From Ktedonobacter robiniae (GTDB lineage: Bacteria; Chloroflexota; Ktedonobacteria; Ktedonobacterales; Ktedonobacteraceae), in NCBI RefSeq assembly GCF_016587375.1, contig NZ_BNJG01000001.1, positions 2,170,001 to 2,234,000 of the forward strand: 64,000 bases of DNA, written 5' to 3'. The notes under the pieces were generated by a model. It had not been told where the DNA came from. It saw nothing but the letters and a program-made list of their open reading frames with translations, and did no database searches. A program made the position numbers and the translations under genes. Positions 34,532 to 42,347 of the stretch are shown piece by piece (positions within the stretch are counted from its first letter, which is position 1; each line of letters opens with the position of its first letter).

Positions 34532-37087
34532 TTAATCGCCTTCGGACGCGCTAGCCTCCTGATTCATCGTGGAGGTCCCTACCGACTTCTTAAGAGCTTG
34601 CTGCACCTTCTCAAGCAGCAGTTCCAGGGGGCAGGGCTTAGTGAGGTAGCCGAAGGCGCCCAGTTCCATAGCATGCTTCATGTGTTTCTCGGAGGAGCGC
34701 GAGGTCAGCATGATTGTCTTGACGGTCGATAGTTCGGGGCGCAGGCGCATCAAATTCAGCAGATCATAGCCATTGAGATTGGGCATCTCGATGTCGAGCA
34801 GCAACACGTCTGGGACGTGAACCTGTAAGAGTTCAAGGGCCTCCAGACCATCGCTGGCTTCCATGACATTATAATGGGCATGGTTCAAGGTCTGACGCAA
34901 GGAGAGACGCATCGAGACCGAGTCGTCCGCGATCAGAATACGTGGGGCCTGAGCCTGGCCGGAATGTGCTCCTTGCGGCACGTATGGACTCTCCTCGTGC
35001 TCCTTCAACTCATGCTGGTGCGTGGTATAGATCTTAATCAGCTCTGGCAGTTCCAGGACCAGTAACACATGCTCATGCCCATCGATGGCGGTACCTGCCA
35101 GGCCAGGGCGGCGCAGGTGTGCTGGAAGCGGTTTAATGACGAATTCGGCCTCGCCTATCACCTCGTCGACGGCGATGCCAACCTCGCGATGCGTCCCCCA
35201 GCGCGGCAACACCAGCAGCGTCTGCCCACTTACCTGTGGCGCTGAGCCCATCTCGGGAGCAGACGACAGCGACATATCCAGTAGATCATTCAAATTGAAA
35301 CGCAGATCTAGCTGCTCACGAGTACTATCGCCTAGGCGCTGCACCTGGGAGAACGGCACGACAACTTTCTCGCCGCCACAACGTAGCAGGAGGCAATGGG
35401 TAGAGCCACGCGAGGTTGGAAGATAGAGATGGAAGCTCACACCTCCCTGAGCGTTACGCTCAAGGGTGACTTTGCCATTGAGCCGCTGCACTGGCTCGTG
35501 GATGAGCGTTAGCACGCCACCGGGCAAGGCCGTAGAGAAACCAATCTCAAGCTCCAGTTCGCTTCCCTCCTGGGAGGCGTGGAGCCAGACACGACACTTT
35601 TCCCCCTCGCGCCTGGTCCCGGCCTCTTCGCTCTCCGCCAGTACCTCGCGCACACAGGTTTGTAGTAAGTAGACCAGCGGCTCTGTGAGTACCGTTAGCA
35701 CCTCCTGGTCGACCTCAAGCGTCTCACCCTTCACCTCAAACTGCACCTGGGCGCTGGTAAACCATTGGAAGGCTTCACCCAGGCGAGGCATGATAACGCT
35801 CAGTGGCGTCAGACGCATAAGGCGCAGGTCATTACGCACGTTGATGACCTGATTCAGGCAATCGGCAATGACCTGGTTATAGCGTTCGACCGAGTTCTGG
35901 ACATGTGTGGAGGCCACTGAAACATCGGCCACCGCCTCGCGAAAAGAGCGTAGAAGCATATCTTTTTCGTCATAGCGTTCCATGTTCAGCTCATCTAAAC
36001 GCCACTGGCTGGTGAGGCCAGGTTGCTTAAATTGGCGTAGTATGGGCTGGATATATTTAGGGCGCTGGAGAACAATCGAATGTTCTTTTGCACTCTGTTT
36101 CTCTTGCAGGATGCGGCGAATAAGCGACGAAGAAGAGAGAAACTCACTGGTGGCAGGGGCCTCTTTCTCTGGCAAGAGAGCATTGGCCAAGAGGGGCTCA
36201 AGTTGTTGCAGGCGTATCTGTGCGGCCTGAAGTTCCTGCATAGCGCCCTCAACCTGGCGCTGCGCCTGTTCCAGCGGCATCCGTTGTCCAATCAGGCTCT
36301 CGGAATGTTGTAGCAACTGGTCAAAGCGCCGCTGCTCAACCCGCATCGAGGAAGAGGGCGCAGAGGTCAGTTCCTCAGCGATTGCACCTGAAGGGATGTT
36401 CCCTTTCATCTCATACGAGGCCATGGGCTTTACCTGGCGCATCAGCTCGCGTGCCAATGTAACCTGGTCACTCTCTTCAAACTCTTCCTCCTCACGCTCG
36501 GCAGGAAGCAGATGGAGTTCGTTTAATAGAGTCTCAAGTTCCTCGCGTGGCTGTGTGCTCTCATTCCCTTGCTGGATAAAGCCCTCAAGCGTGACTTCGA
36601 GTGCATGTGCGCCACGAACCAGGGCGTTCAAAGACAGAAATGGCTCGACGCGCCCGGCCAGCACATATTCGCTGATCTCTTCCAGATAGTGTGCGATAGT
36701 TGAGAGATTGCTGCATTCAACCATACCCGCCGAACCGCGAATCTTGTGAGCGGCTCGCTTGACCGTTACCAGGCGAGCGCTATCGATAGAGGTGCCATCC
36801 TGCTGCTCCAATTGGTTCAGCGCCCGGCGTATACGCGCGATATCTTCCTCGACTTCATCCACAAAAATAACGAGCATATCGTCGAGGGTGTCTTCAATAG
36901 GAGAGGAGAGCGTGGGAAGCGTAAACAACCCTGGCTCGCTATCCTGCTGCCAGGGCGAGTCATCCATCTCCTCAAAAGCCTTAATAATAGCCAGATCCTC
37001 AGGCGTAAGTTCCTGCTCGTGAGTAAAATCGAAGGAGTTCTCGATATCTTCATCTTGCCGGGGCAAGGGGTGCTTGTCATTCTCCAT
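34532..37087 (-). CDS. CheA-like hybrid: HPt, degenerate kinase core, CheW-like, receiver
   Basis: 851 residues. HPt domain at about 70-175 with phospho-acceptor His114 (RAAHKIRGSAGM); long Glu/Gln-rich helical segment; a dimerisation/kinase-like region at about 360-555; CheW-like domain at 560-705; receiver from 715 with Asp765 (LLLDIEMPN), Thr795 and Lys817. Odd: the kinase core lacks ATP-binding residues. Where CheA has HLxRNAxDHG this protein reads YLLQTCVREV, and the DDG motif is gone (GFSTALPGG). It keeps the CheA fold but probably cannot bind ATP. No ribosome site is seen before ATG 37087. Confidence 0.85.
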   Translation of the reverse strand: MENDKHPLPRQDEDIENSFDFTHEQELTPEDLAIIKAFEEMDDSPWQQDSEPGLFTLPTLSSPIEDTLDDMLVIFVDEVEEDIARIRRALNQLEQQDGTSIDSARLVTVKRAAHKIRGSAGMVECSNLSTIAHYLEEISEYVLAGRVEPFLSLNALVRGAHALEVTLEGFIQQGNESTQPREELETLLNELHLLPAEREEEEFEESDQVTLARELMRQVKPMASYEMKGNIPSGAIAEELTSAPSSSMRVEQRRFDQLLQHSESLIGQRMPLEQAQRQVEGAMQELQAAQIRLQQLEPLLANALLPEKEAPATSEFLSSSSLIRRILQEKQSAKEHSIVLQRPKYIQPILRQFKQPGLTSQWRLDELNMERYDEKDMLLRSFREAVADVSVASTHVQNSVERYNQVIADCLNQVINVRNDLRLMRLTPLSVIMPRLGEAFQWFTSAQVQFEVKGETLEVDQEVLTVLTEPLVYLLQTCVREVLAESEEAGTRREGEKCRVWLHASQEGSELELEIGFSTALPGGVLTLIHEPVQRLNGKVTLERNAQGGVSFHLYLPTSRGSTHCLLLRCGGEKVVVPFSQVQRLGDSTREQLDLRFNLNDLLDMSLSSAPEMGSAPQVSGQTLLVLPRWGTHREVGIAVDEVIGEAEFVIKPLPAHLRRPGLAGTAIDGHEHVLLVLELPELIKIYTTHQHELKEHEESPYVPQGAHSGQAQAPRILIADDSVSMRLSLRQTLNHAHYNVMEASDGLEALELLQVHVPDVLLLDIEMPNLNGYDLLNLMRLRPELSTVKTIMLTSRSSEKHMKHAMELGAFGYLTKPCPLELLLEKVQQALKKSVGTSTMNQEASASEGD

Positions 37088-37164
37088 AATTGGATGTTTT
37101 CATGCTACTTCTTGTAAAGAGAGCCACTATAGACAGCAAAATAGTGTGTTTGCTAAAAAATGGG

Positions 37165-37264
37165 TGTAGGGTCCATGCTGGCATGGACTCTTGCGCCCAC
37201 AAGCTAAGATTCAGCCGCTGGCAAGATCGCTTCGCTCGAAGTCCATGCCAGCATGGACCCTACA
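37165..37264. repeat. Inverted repeat between cheW-like and cheA-like genes
   Basis: Perfect 25-nt arms (37165-37189, 37240-37264), 50-nt loop. Each arm contains a smaller palindrome, TCCATGCTGGCATGGA. The right arm overlaps the stop codon of the CheW-like gene. Confidence 0.88.
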
Positions 37265-37880
37265 TGGTTAGCGATTGAATAATATGCTGAAAGAGAAGGT
37301 CACTATCAAGTAGCGGCGTTTCTGGCTCTACTTTACCCTTTATCACGCCATTAGGCAAGTGGGGCGAGGATGAGGCAGGAGAATTTAAGGCCTGGAATGT
37401 CTCCTGCGGGAGGTGAATGGGGATCGCATCCATCACATAAAGGCCCAGGACAACGCCCTCGTGACCCGCGATGAGGAGCAGACCCACGCCTCGAGAAGCA
37501 GCTTCACGGTCAGCGACAGACTGTGTGAGATATGCCTCAAGATCCACAATAGGAAGAATTTCCTCACGCCAGGCACGTACGCCAAGCATCCAAGGAGGAG
37601 AGGTAGGAAAAATAGAGAAGTGATAGGGAGACGAGATCACCTCGAGCAGCATCTCCAGTGGCAAAATGCAGCGCCCCTGACGCAAATGGCATTCAAGGTA
37701 TTGCTCATGTAAACCTGTAGCAGGTGTGGCGAACGTCTCAGCCATTGAGTGAGCCAACGACCAGAACTCATCATCACTCAACTGCTCCAGGGTATGGGAC
37801 GGAAGAATAAGTGGCTGATGCTCACCATCCACTGCTGCCTCCGGTCGCATGGGCATTCCCTGATTAAATGACTCGTTCAT
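37260..37880 (-). CDS. CheW-like adaptor protein
   Basis: 206 residues, with a CheW-like beta-barrel at about 60-180: HLRQGRCILPLEMLLEVISS, WMLGVRAWREEILPIVDLEA and VLGLYVMDAIPIHLP. It should couple a receptor or sensor to the CheA-like hybrid. N-terminal 45 residues are an unstructured extension. ATG 37880 is chosen (AGGG 6 nt upstream); ATG 37895 is an alternative. No chemoreceptor gene is in view. Confidence 0.75.
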   Translation of the reverse strand: MNESFNQGMPMRPEAAVDGEHQPLILPSHTLEQLSDDEFWSLAHSMAETFATPATGLHEQYLECHLRQGRCILPLEMLLEVISSPYHFSIFPTSPPWMLGVRAWREEILPIVDLEAYLTQSVADREAASRGVGLLLIAGHEGVVLGLYVMDAIPIHLPQETFQALNSPASSSPHLPNGVIKGKVEPETPLLDSDLLFQHIIQSLTM

Positions 37881-37933
37881 TTTCGCCCTGTGCATCCCTT
37901 CTTCATCGGCTGATCCTGGACGTTTATGATCCG

Positions 37934-38332
37934 CTAATTTGAAGCTGACGAGGCCGGTGCCCTAAGATGGGAATCGATTACCGCGATAATTTCCTGGGTC
38001 TTAAAGGGCTTGGGTATGTAATCTTTCGCGCCCGCCAGGCGTCCTTTGAGGCGATCAATAACGCCATCACGCCGCGAGAGCATCACAATCACGGTATGCG
38101 CAAATTGAGGCCTGGCTTTGAGACGGCGCGCAACCTCATATCCATCCATCTTGGGCAGGCCAATATCTAATAAGATCAGGTCGGGAATCTGAGCCTCGGG
38201 CAACGTGAGCCAGCGCATAGCCTCTACGCCATCTGGAAACCCCTGCACCAGATAGCCCTCGCGCCCCAGACATGTCTCAATGATTTTGCGCACAGTAGCA
38301 GAGTCATCGATAACCATAATAAACTTGCGCAT
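37934..38332 (-). CDS. CheY/PilG-like single-domain response regulator
   Basis: 132 residues, receiver domain only. Phospho-acceptor Asp56 (DLILLDIGLPKMDGYEVA), acidic pair DD at 9-10 and Lys in YIPKPFKT. Start at ATG 38332 with AGAGGAA upstream. Reads in the same direction as the CheW- and CheA-like genes and precedes them, so it likely belongs to the same pathway. No output domain, so it must act by protein contact or as a phosphate sink. Confidence 0.9.
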   Translation of the reverse strand: MRKFIMVIDDSATVRKIIETCLGREGYLVQGFPDGVEAMRWLTLPEAQIPDLILLDIGLPKMDGYEVARRLKARPQFAHTVIVMLSRRDGVIDRLKGRLAGAKDYIPKPFKTQEIIAVIDSHLRAPASSASN

Positions 38333-38684
38333 AGAAAGTTCCTCTTTCTTCCTCACCAATACGTGATGCCAGGAGCCATTCCCGGTAGAAGGAAAGGCAG
38401 CATCACCCCTCCTACATCATGGACTCCTTCTCGTTCGACGTTCAACGAACCCAGGTCAGCCTGGCACATGACAACGTCATCTCTCCCTTGCCACCTATTT
38501 AAATGTCTCTCGTAAATGCTCTCTTCTCTTCGAGTATCCCCTGATGAGTTACTTAGAGTGGATGTTACCACAGAATCCCGCTTTGTTTCAATCTGTATCG
38601 TGTAAAAAATTGCTTAAAAAATGGCTATTGAGCTAAACTTTTCGATCAGGAGCACGGAAGTCCAAAAATCCTATGCTCGTGTCA
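38333..38684. other. Intergenic gap without a gene
   Basis: 350 bp upstream of the CheY-like gene. Some A/T-rich stretches; no long palindrome, RNA or convincing open frame seen. It probably carries the promoter of the chemosensory-like genes. Confidence 0.45.
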
Positions 38685-39494
38685 TTACTCTTGTTTCGTA
38701 TACGGCAGCTCTTTTAAAAATCGTTCCAGGACACGCAGGCGATACTGCTGGTTAAGATCTACAATAGTGGACGACTTGCCTTTGCGCAGGCGCTGCAACT
38801 CATTTGTCACCATCTCCACAAGTATAGGTATGTCTTCTTGCCAGATCATATCCAGGAGAATCTCAGAGAGATCTTCCTCAATCTCGCGATTATCCAGGCG
38901 TTTCAACCAGAATGTCACCAGGCGCGTGAGCCAGTGCTGGCGCTCTTCCTTGCTCAGGAGGGGTGCGACATTGCTATCATATCCCAGGCTACTGCTGGCC
39001 TCGCTCAATAGGGTCGCCAGGTCGGGAATGACTTCATCCATTGAGTGATCTAGCAGACGTATCAGAGTGGCATTCCGCTCCTTGAGACGTTCATCCAGTA
39101 CAATCGCATAGATGCCAAGGGCATTATAGTAATCATATTGCAGTGTACGCTGCTCCGCCTCAAACAACAACTCCTCCAAATCAGTGGTAATCACGGTAGT
39201 GCTCTCACGCTGGCGCAGTCGCTCACTATAGCGCTCCACACGCTGGCGATACGCCTCCAGGTCCATGGGAGGTGCGGCCGGGTGACGCGAGGAAGGAAGA
39301 ATTACGACTTCCTCGATATTCCCCTCATCCCAATCGTCGAGCCGCAAATCTTTATCTTCCTTCTCCGCTATTCCGCTTAACAAGGCAGCCATCTCGGTTA
39401 ATAACTCTGGGTGCCTTTGAAGCAGTTCCTCAAGTAATTGGACCATTTGCTGCTTACTCGTACTATTAAGACGAGCCTCTAATTCTGGCTCCAT
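38685..39494 (-). CDS. Conserved-looking helical protein of unknown function
   Basis: 269 residues, soluble, Leu/Glu/Arg rich and strongly alpha-helical, with a segment (LLFEAEQRTLQYDYYNALGI) that looks like a TPR-type helix pair and a charged linker (KEDKDLRLDDWDEGNIEEVV). I do not recognise the family. It lies between the PAS kinase and the CheY-like gene on the same strand, so it may be part of that signalling unit. Confidence 0.55.
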   Translation of the reverse strand: MEPELEARLNSTSKQQMVQLLEELLQRHPELLTEMAALLSGIAEKEDKDLRLDDWDEGNIEEVVILPSSRHPAAPPMDLEAYRQRVERYSERLRQRESTTVITTDLEELLFEAEQRTLQYDYYNALGIYAIVLDERLKERNATLIRLLDHSMDEVIPDLATLLSEASSSLGYDSNVAPLLSKEERQHWLTRLVTFWLKRLDNREIEEDLSEILLDMIWQEDIPILVEMVTNELQRLRKGKSSTIVDLNQQYRLRVLERFLKELPYTKQE

Positions 39495-39658
39495 AGCCCC
39501 TCATCCTGCCTTCCCTGGTGGTATGCATACTCTTTGTGCTACATCGCAAGCTTACAACAAGAATTGATAGTTATCTATGAAACGTACCAACCAGTAAAGA
39601 CGACGCAGAGAAGGTGTGAAGCGATAATTATCCGACGCTACCTTGCCTGAGTACGCTA

Positions 39659-40816
39659 CTAGCCAGGTATAATCGGGAGAGTAAAGCTAAAAATACTACC
39701 TTTTTCAACTGCACTTTCGGCCTTGATACTACCTCCATGTGCCTCAACCACCTGGCGGGCAATGGCGAGACCCAAACCAGCACCACCACCACCACCGGGA
39801 CCAATAAAGTTGGCTTTAGCGCGGGCGCGATCTACTTTATAGAAGCGTTCAAAGACGCGGGCCAGGTCCTCCTCGCGCATCCCCACACCGGTATCTCGCA
39901 CGAAGAAACTCTGTCTTGCCTGTTCTCCTTTCGCCCTCGTCGTACCCACTGTGATCTTACCACCTGAGGGAGTAAACTTGATGGCGTTATGTACTAGATT
40001 AAACAGGACACGCGTGATTAATTTGCTGTCCACGTGCACTTTTGTCATTCCCTGCTCAATATCTGTCAGCAGACTCACGCGGTGCCGCTGGGCCAGGGGA
40101 AGCATGCGGGCCATAACCTCGCGCACCAGTTGCTCAGCCTCGATGAACTCAAAGTTCATGGGCACCTGTCCGGCCTCCAGGCGTGATAGCTCTAAGAGTT
40201 CCGCGACCATGCTCGAAAGGTATTGGAGTTCGGTCTCAATCTTATTGAGAAACTGGAGTGAGCGCTGAGAATCGGTCTCGATCACATCCTCAAGCGTCTC
40301 GGTAAGTAAAAGCGCTGAAGTCAGTGGCGTGCGTAGCTCATGCGAGATATTGGCGAGGAACTCGCGCTGAATACTCTCTAAGCGCTGCATCTCCGCCATA
40401 TCTTCGATGCTTAAGAGAAAATACAGACTTTCAGGCTCTTCTGCCCTGGTGTGTGCCACGTGTTCTTCCTGGTGCGCCTCGCTGCCAGGCTCATATTTTG
40501 CGCGTGCCTTGCTCTGGTGCTCAAGGGGAGCCACCGTTACGTGCCAGGTCACGTTACTCCGCGTACGCTCAATACTGGCCTTCTGTGTGGTACCGCTCTG
40601 TACGCATTCGCGTGCCAGGCGTGCGATAGCCTCATTATTTAAGAGGTGGCTGATCGTTTCGTGGCGGGCCAGTCGTTCCTTGCCACATAACTTTAGCGCG
40701 GCCGCGTTGACCTGTACAACTTTCAAGTCACGGTCAAGAATAAACGCTGCCAATGGCACCGCCTCTAGTAAGCTCGTAAACATATGGCGATAGTTGATCG
40801 TGATCTTGCCTGTCAC
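39659..40816 (-). CDS. PAS-domain sensor histidine kinase (PhoR-like, cytosolic)
   Basis: 385 residues. PAS domain 12-95 (LLEAVPLAAFILDRDLKVVQ), then HisKA with phospho-acceptor His159 (FLANISHELRTPLTSALLL) and a full HATPase: LVHNAIKFTPSGGKI (N box), VRDTGVGMREEDLARVFERF (G1/F), GGGAGLGLAIARQVVEAHGG (G2). No membrane helix, so it senses an internal cue. A Gly-rich run (GPGGGGGAGLGL) lengthens the lid loop. GTG start at 40816; GAGGA is 11 nt upstream. It could supply phosphate to the HPt/receiver modules next door. Confidence 0.92.
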   Translation of the reverse strand: MTGKITINYRHMFTSLLEAVPLAAFILDRDLKVVQVNAAALKLCGKERLARHETISHLLNNEAIARLARECVQSGTTQKASIERTRSNVTWHVTVAPLEHQSKARAKYEPGSEAHQEEHVAHTRAEEPESLYFLLSIEDMAEMQRLESIQREFLANISHELRTPLTSALLLTETLEDVIETDSQRSLQFLNKIETELQYLSSMVAELLELSRLEAGQVPMNFEFIEAEQLVREVMARMLPLAQRHRVSLLTDIEQGMTKVHVDSKLITRVLFNLVHNAIKFTPSGGKITVGTTRAKGEQARQSFFVRDTGVGMREEDLARVFERFYKVDRARAKANFIGPGGGGGAGLGLAIARQVVEAHGGSIKAESAVEKGSIFSFTLPIIPG

Positions 40817-40967
40817 AGCCTTTTGCCGTCCTCACTATCATGATTAGGTGTCTTCTTATCTAGCAGACATTCTAGTATAAACGCATTTATGGGTAGGACG
40901 CAAACCTGGACTATTTTCGCGGGTGTGATTCTTTTTTACAGCCTCCAAAGGGAGAGTGGTGGTACCC

Positions 40968-41143
40968 CTCCCACCTCCATAGGCGCTACGTTTACGGCGC
41001 GCAAGGCGATTTATCGCCCGAGTACAGGGTGGCGAGCAACCATATGGCCTGGCGTCCTATCCCAGAAGAGGTTTTTCCGTTTGAGAGAGTGCGCCTCTAT
41101 TTCTGTATTCCTGCGATAAATCTGGCACCTATAGAGGTGGGAG
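40968..41143. mobile_element. Candidate MITE-like element or structured RNA
   Basis: 16-bp terminal inverted repeats with one mismatch (CTCCCACCTCCATAGG at 40968-40983; complement at 41128-41143) enclose 144 bp, inside which GATTTATCGC (41009-41018) pairs with GCGATAAATC (41113-41122). No open frame. It fills much of the gap between the histidine kinase and tRNA-Asn. Terminal repeats favour a miniature transposon; nested pairing also allows an RNA. Confidence 0.5.
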
Positions 41144-41179
41144 AAAGGTGTGGGGAGGAGGAGTTTGAGGGCAAAAAGA

Positions 41180-41204
41180 AAAGGTCACCAGAGTGGTGAC
41201 CTTT
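41180..41204 (-). terminator. Terminator downstream of tRNA-Asn
   Basis: Stem AAAGGTCACCA / TGGTGACCTTT with a 3-nt loop, followed on the minus strand by a T-rich run. It starts 1 nt after the tRNA CCA end. Confidence 0.85.
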
Positions 41205-41205
41205 G

Positions 41206-41280
41206 TGGCTCCTCGAGTAGGACTCGAACCTACAACCCATCGGTTAACAGCCGATTGCTCTACCATTGAGCTATCGAGGA
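41206..41280 (-). tRNA. tRNA-Asn (anticodon GTT)
   Basis: Complete cloverleaf on the minus strand: acceptor TCCTCGA / TCGAGGA, discriminator G, encoded CCA; D arm GCTC..GAGC; anticodon stem ATCGG/CCGAT with loop CTGTTAA (GTT at complement of 41246-41248); T arm GTAGG TTCGAGT CCTAC. 75 nt including CCA. It has its own promoter and terminator. Confidence 0.97.
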
Positions 41281-41311
41281 AGATTTTGCTTCGTCTCTCA
41301 ACGACATCGAC

Positions 41312-41340
41312 AGTATATACCAACTGCTCCGTTTCGTCAA
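41312..41340 (-). promoter_or_regulatory. Promoter of tRNA-Asn
   Basis: On the minus strand TTGACG (complement of 41335-41340), 17-bp spacer, TATACT (complement of 41312-41317), about 32 bp before the tRNA start. Confidence 0.75.
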
Positions 41341-41724
41341 TACTTTTTTTAGCAATTTTCCGCCAGGCATAAAAATTTGTTCTTTTGATGCACTCTATCA
41401 TCGCTTTTAGAGCGCACCTATCCATTTCGATCGGTTGGAGCTTTACTCAATGACACCAAATTTGACACTAAAAAGGCAAAAAAACACTTTATTTTCGGCC
41501 TTTTTTCTTTCCATTCTGACCTTCGCCCTCATCCTCATCTTCAGACTACAGCAATGCATCAAGCTTTCTCATTGCTTTCAATTTTGCAGGTAAGAACGAG
41601 TGTGTAAATGCTAGAATATCAGGTTTGAGAGTGTTTCTGATCCAGGTACTTTTATGTTATAGCCAAGTATAAGAGCACCTTTTCGAAAGGTATTGAAACC
41701 GATCTTTGAAAGTATAGCGAATTC
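41341..41724. other. Intergenic gap, left border zone of the IS607-type element
   Basis: A+T-rich, no gene seen. The left end of the IS607-type element must lie in its right part, but such elements lack terminal inverted repeats and the border cannot be read from one copy. Confidence 0.45.
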
Positions 41725-41753
41725 TTGACAATCATTGAGTAGCATAGTATGAT
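41725..41753 (+). promoter_or_regulatory. Near-consensus sigma-70 promoter of IS607 tnpA
   Basis: TTGACA (41725-41730), 17 bp, TATGAT (41748-41753). The ATG at 41760 is where transcription is expected to start, so the message may have no leader. Confidence 0.75.
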
Positions 41754-41759
41754 TTGAGC

Positions 41760-42347
41760 ATGAAACTCAGTGATTACGCGAAACAACAAGGGGTCCGCTA
41801 TGAGACAGCCTGGCGTTGGTTCCGGGACGGGAAAATCCAGGGGCGGCGCGTAGGGGCTCACACGATTCTCATCGACGAGCCAACCAGGGTGTCAGTCCCC
41901 TCATCGAAGCCTCAAACCGTGGTCTACACGCGGGTGTCTTCCGCAGAAAACAAGACCAACCTGGACAGTCAAGCTGAGCGGTTGGTTGCCTACTGCGCTG
42001 CCCGTGGCTATCAAGTGGGCAAAGTTGTCAAGGAAATTGGCTCTGGCGTCAATGACAATCGGCCGAAGTTTCTGGCTCTCTTGGCCGATCCAAGTGTGGG
42101 CCGTATCGTCATTGAACACAAGGACCGGGGTACCCGCTTCGGGTTCCGTTACATCGAGACCCTGCTTCAAACCTATGGGCGTGAGATCGAGGTCGTCAAT
42201 CAGGCCGACAATGGCACAGAAGACCTGCTCTCAGACCTCACCAGCATCGTGTACTCGTTCTGCGCCCGGCTCTATGGGCAACGGCGTGCCAAACGCAAAA
42301 CAGAGCGTCTTGTGCAGGAATTGGAGGCCGACCGTGCACCTGGTTGA
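41760..42347 (+). CDS. IS607-family serine recombinase (TnpA)
   Basis: 195 residues. N-terminal MerR-like helix-turn-helix (KLSDYAKQQGVRYETAWRWF) followed by a resolvase domain with nucleophile Ser60 in VVYTRVSSAENKTNLDSQ and IVIEHKDRGTRFGFRYIETL. The small size and HTH-first order are typical of IS607. ATG 41760 is preferred over the TTG two codons upstream because the strong promoter ends at 41753. Overlaps tnpB by 14 nt. Confidence 0.93.
   Translation: MKLSDYAKQQGVRYETAWRWFRDGKIQGRRVGAHTILIDEPTRVSVPSSKPQTVVYTRVSSAENKTNLDSQAERLVAYCAARGYQVGKVVKEIGSGVNDNRPKFLALLADPSVGRIVIEHKDRGTRFGFRYIETLLQTYGREIEVVNQADNGTEDLLSDLTSIVYSFCARLYGQRRAKRKTERLVQELEADRAPG

Noticed and set aside
40950..40985. T-box-like motif (GTGGTGGTACCCC)
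   Set aside because: Lacks the conserved T-box AGGGTGGNACCGCG sequence and specifier loop, and no amino-acid gene follows.
41206..41280. tRNA-Asn as an integration site of a genomic island
   Set aside because: No integrase of the tyrosine type and no duplicated tRNA 3' end found nearby; the insertion sequences next to it use other target rules.
41129..41425. Open frame across tRNA-Asn on the minus strand
   Set aside because: It runs through the tRNA and its terminator and promoter, so it cannot be a gene.
41986..42333. N-terminal extension of the IS607 TnpB
   Set aside because: Out-of-frame reading of tnpA; the GTG at 42334 has a strong ribosome site and matches the family N terminus.
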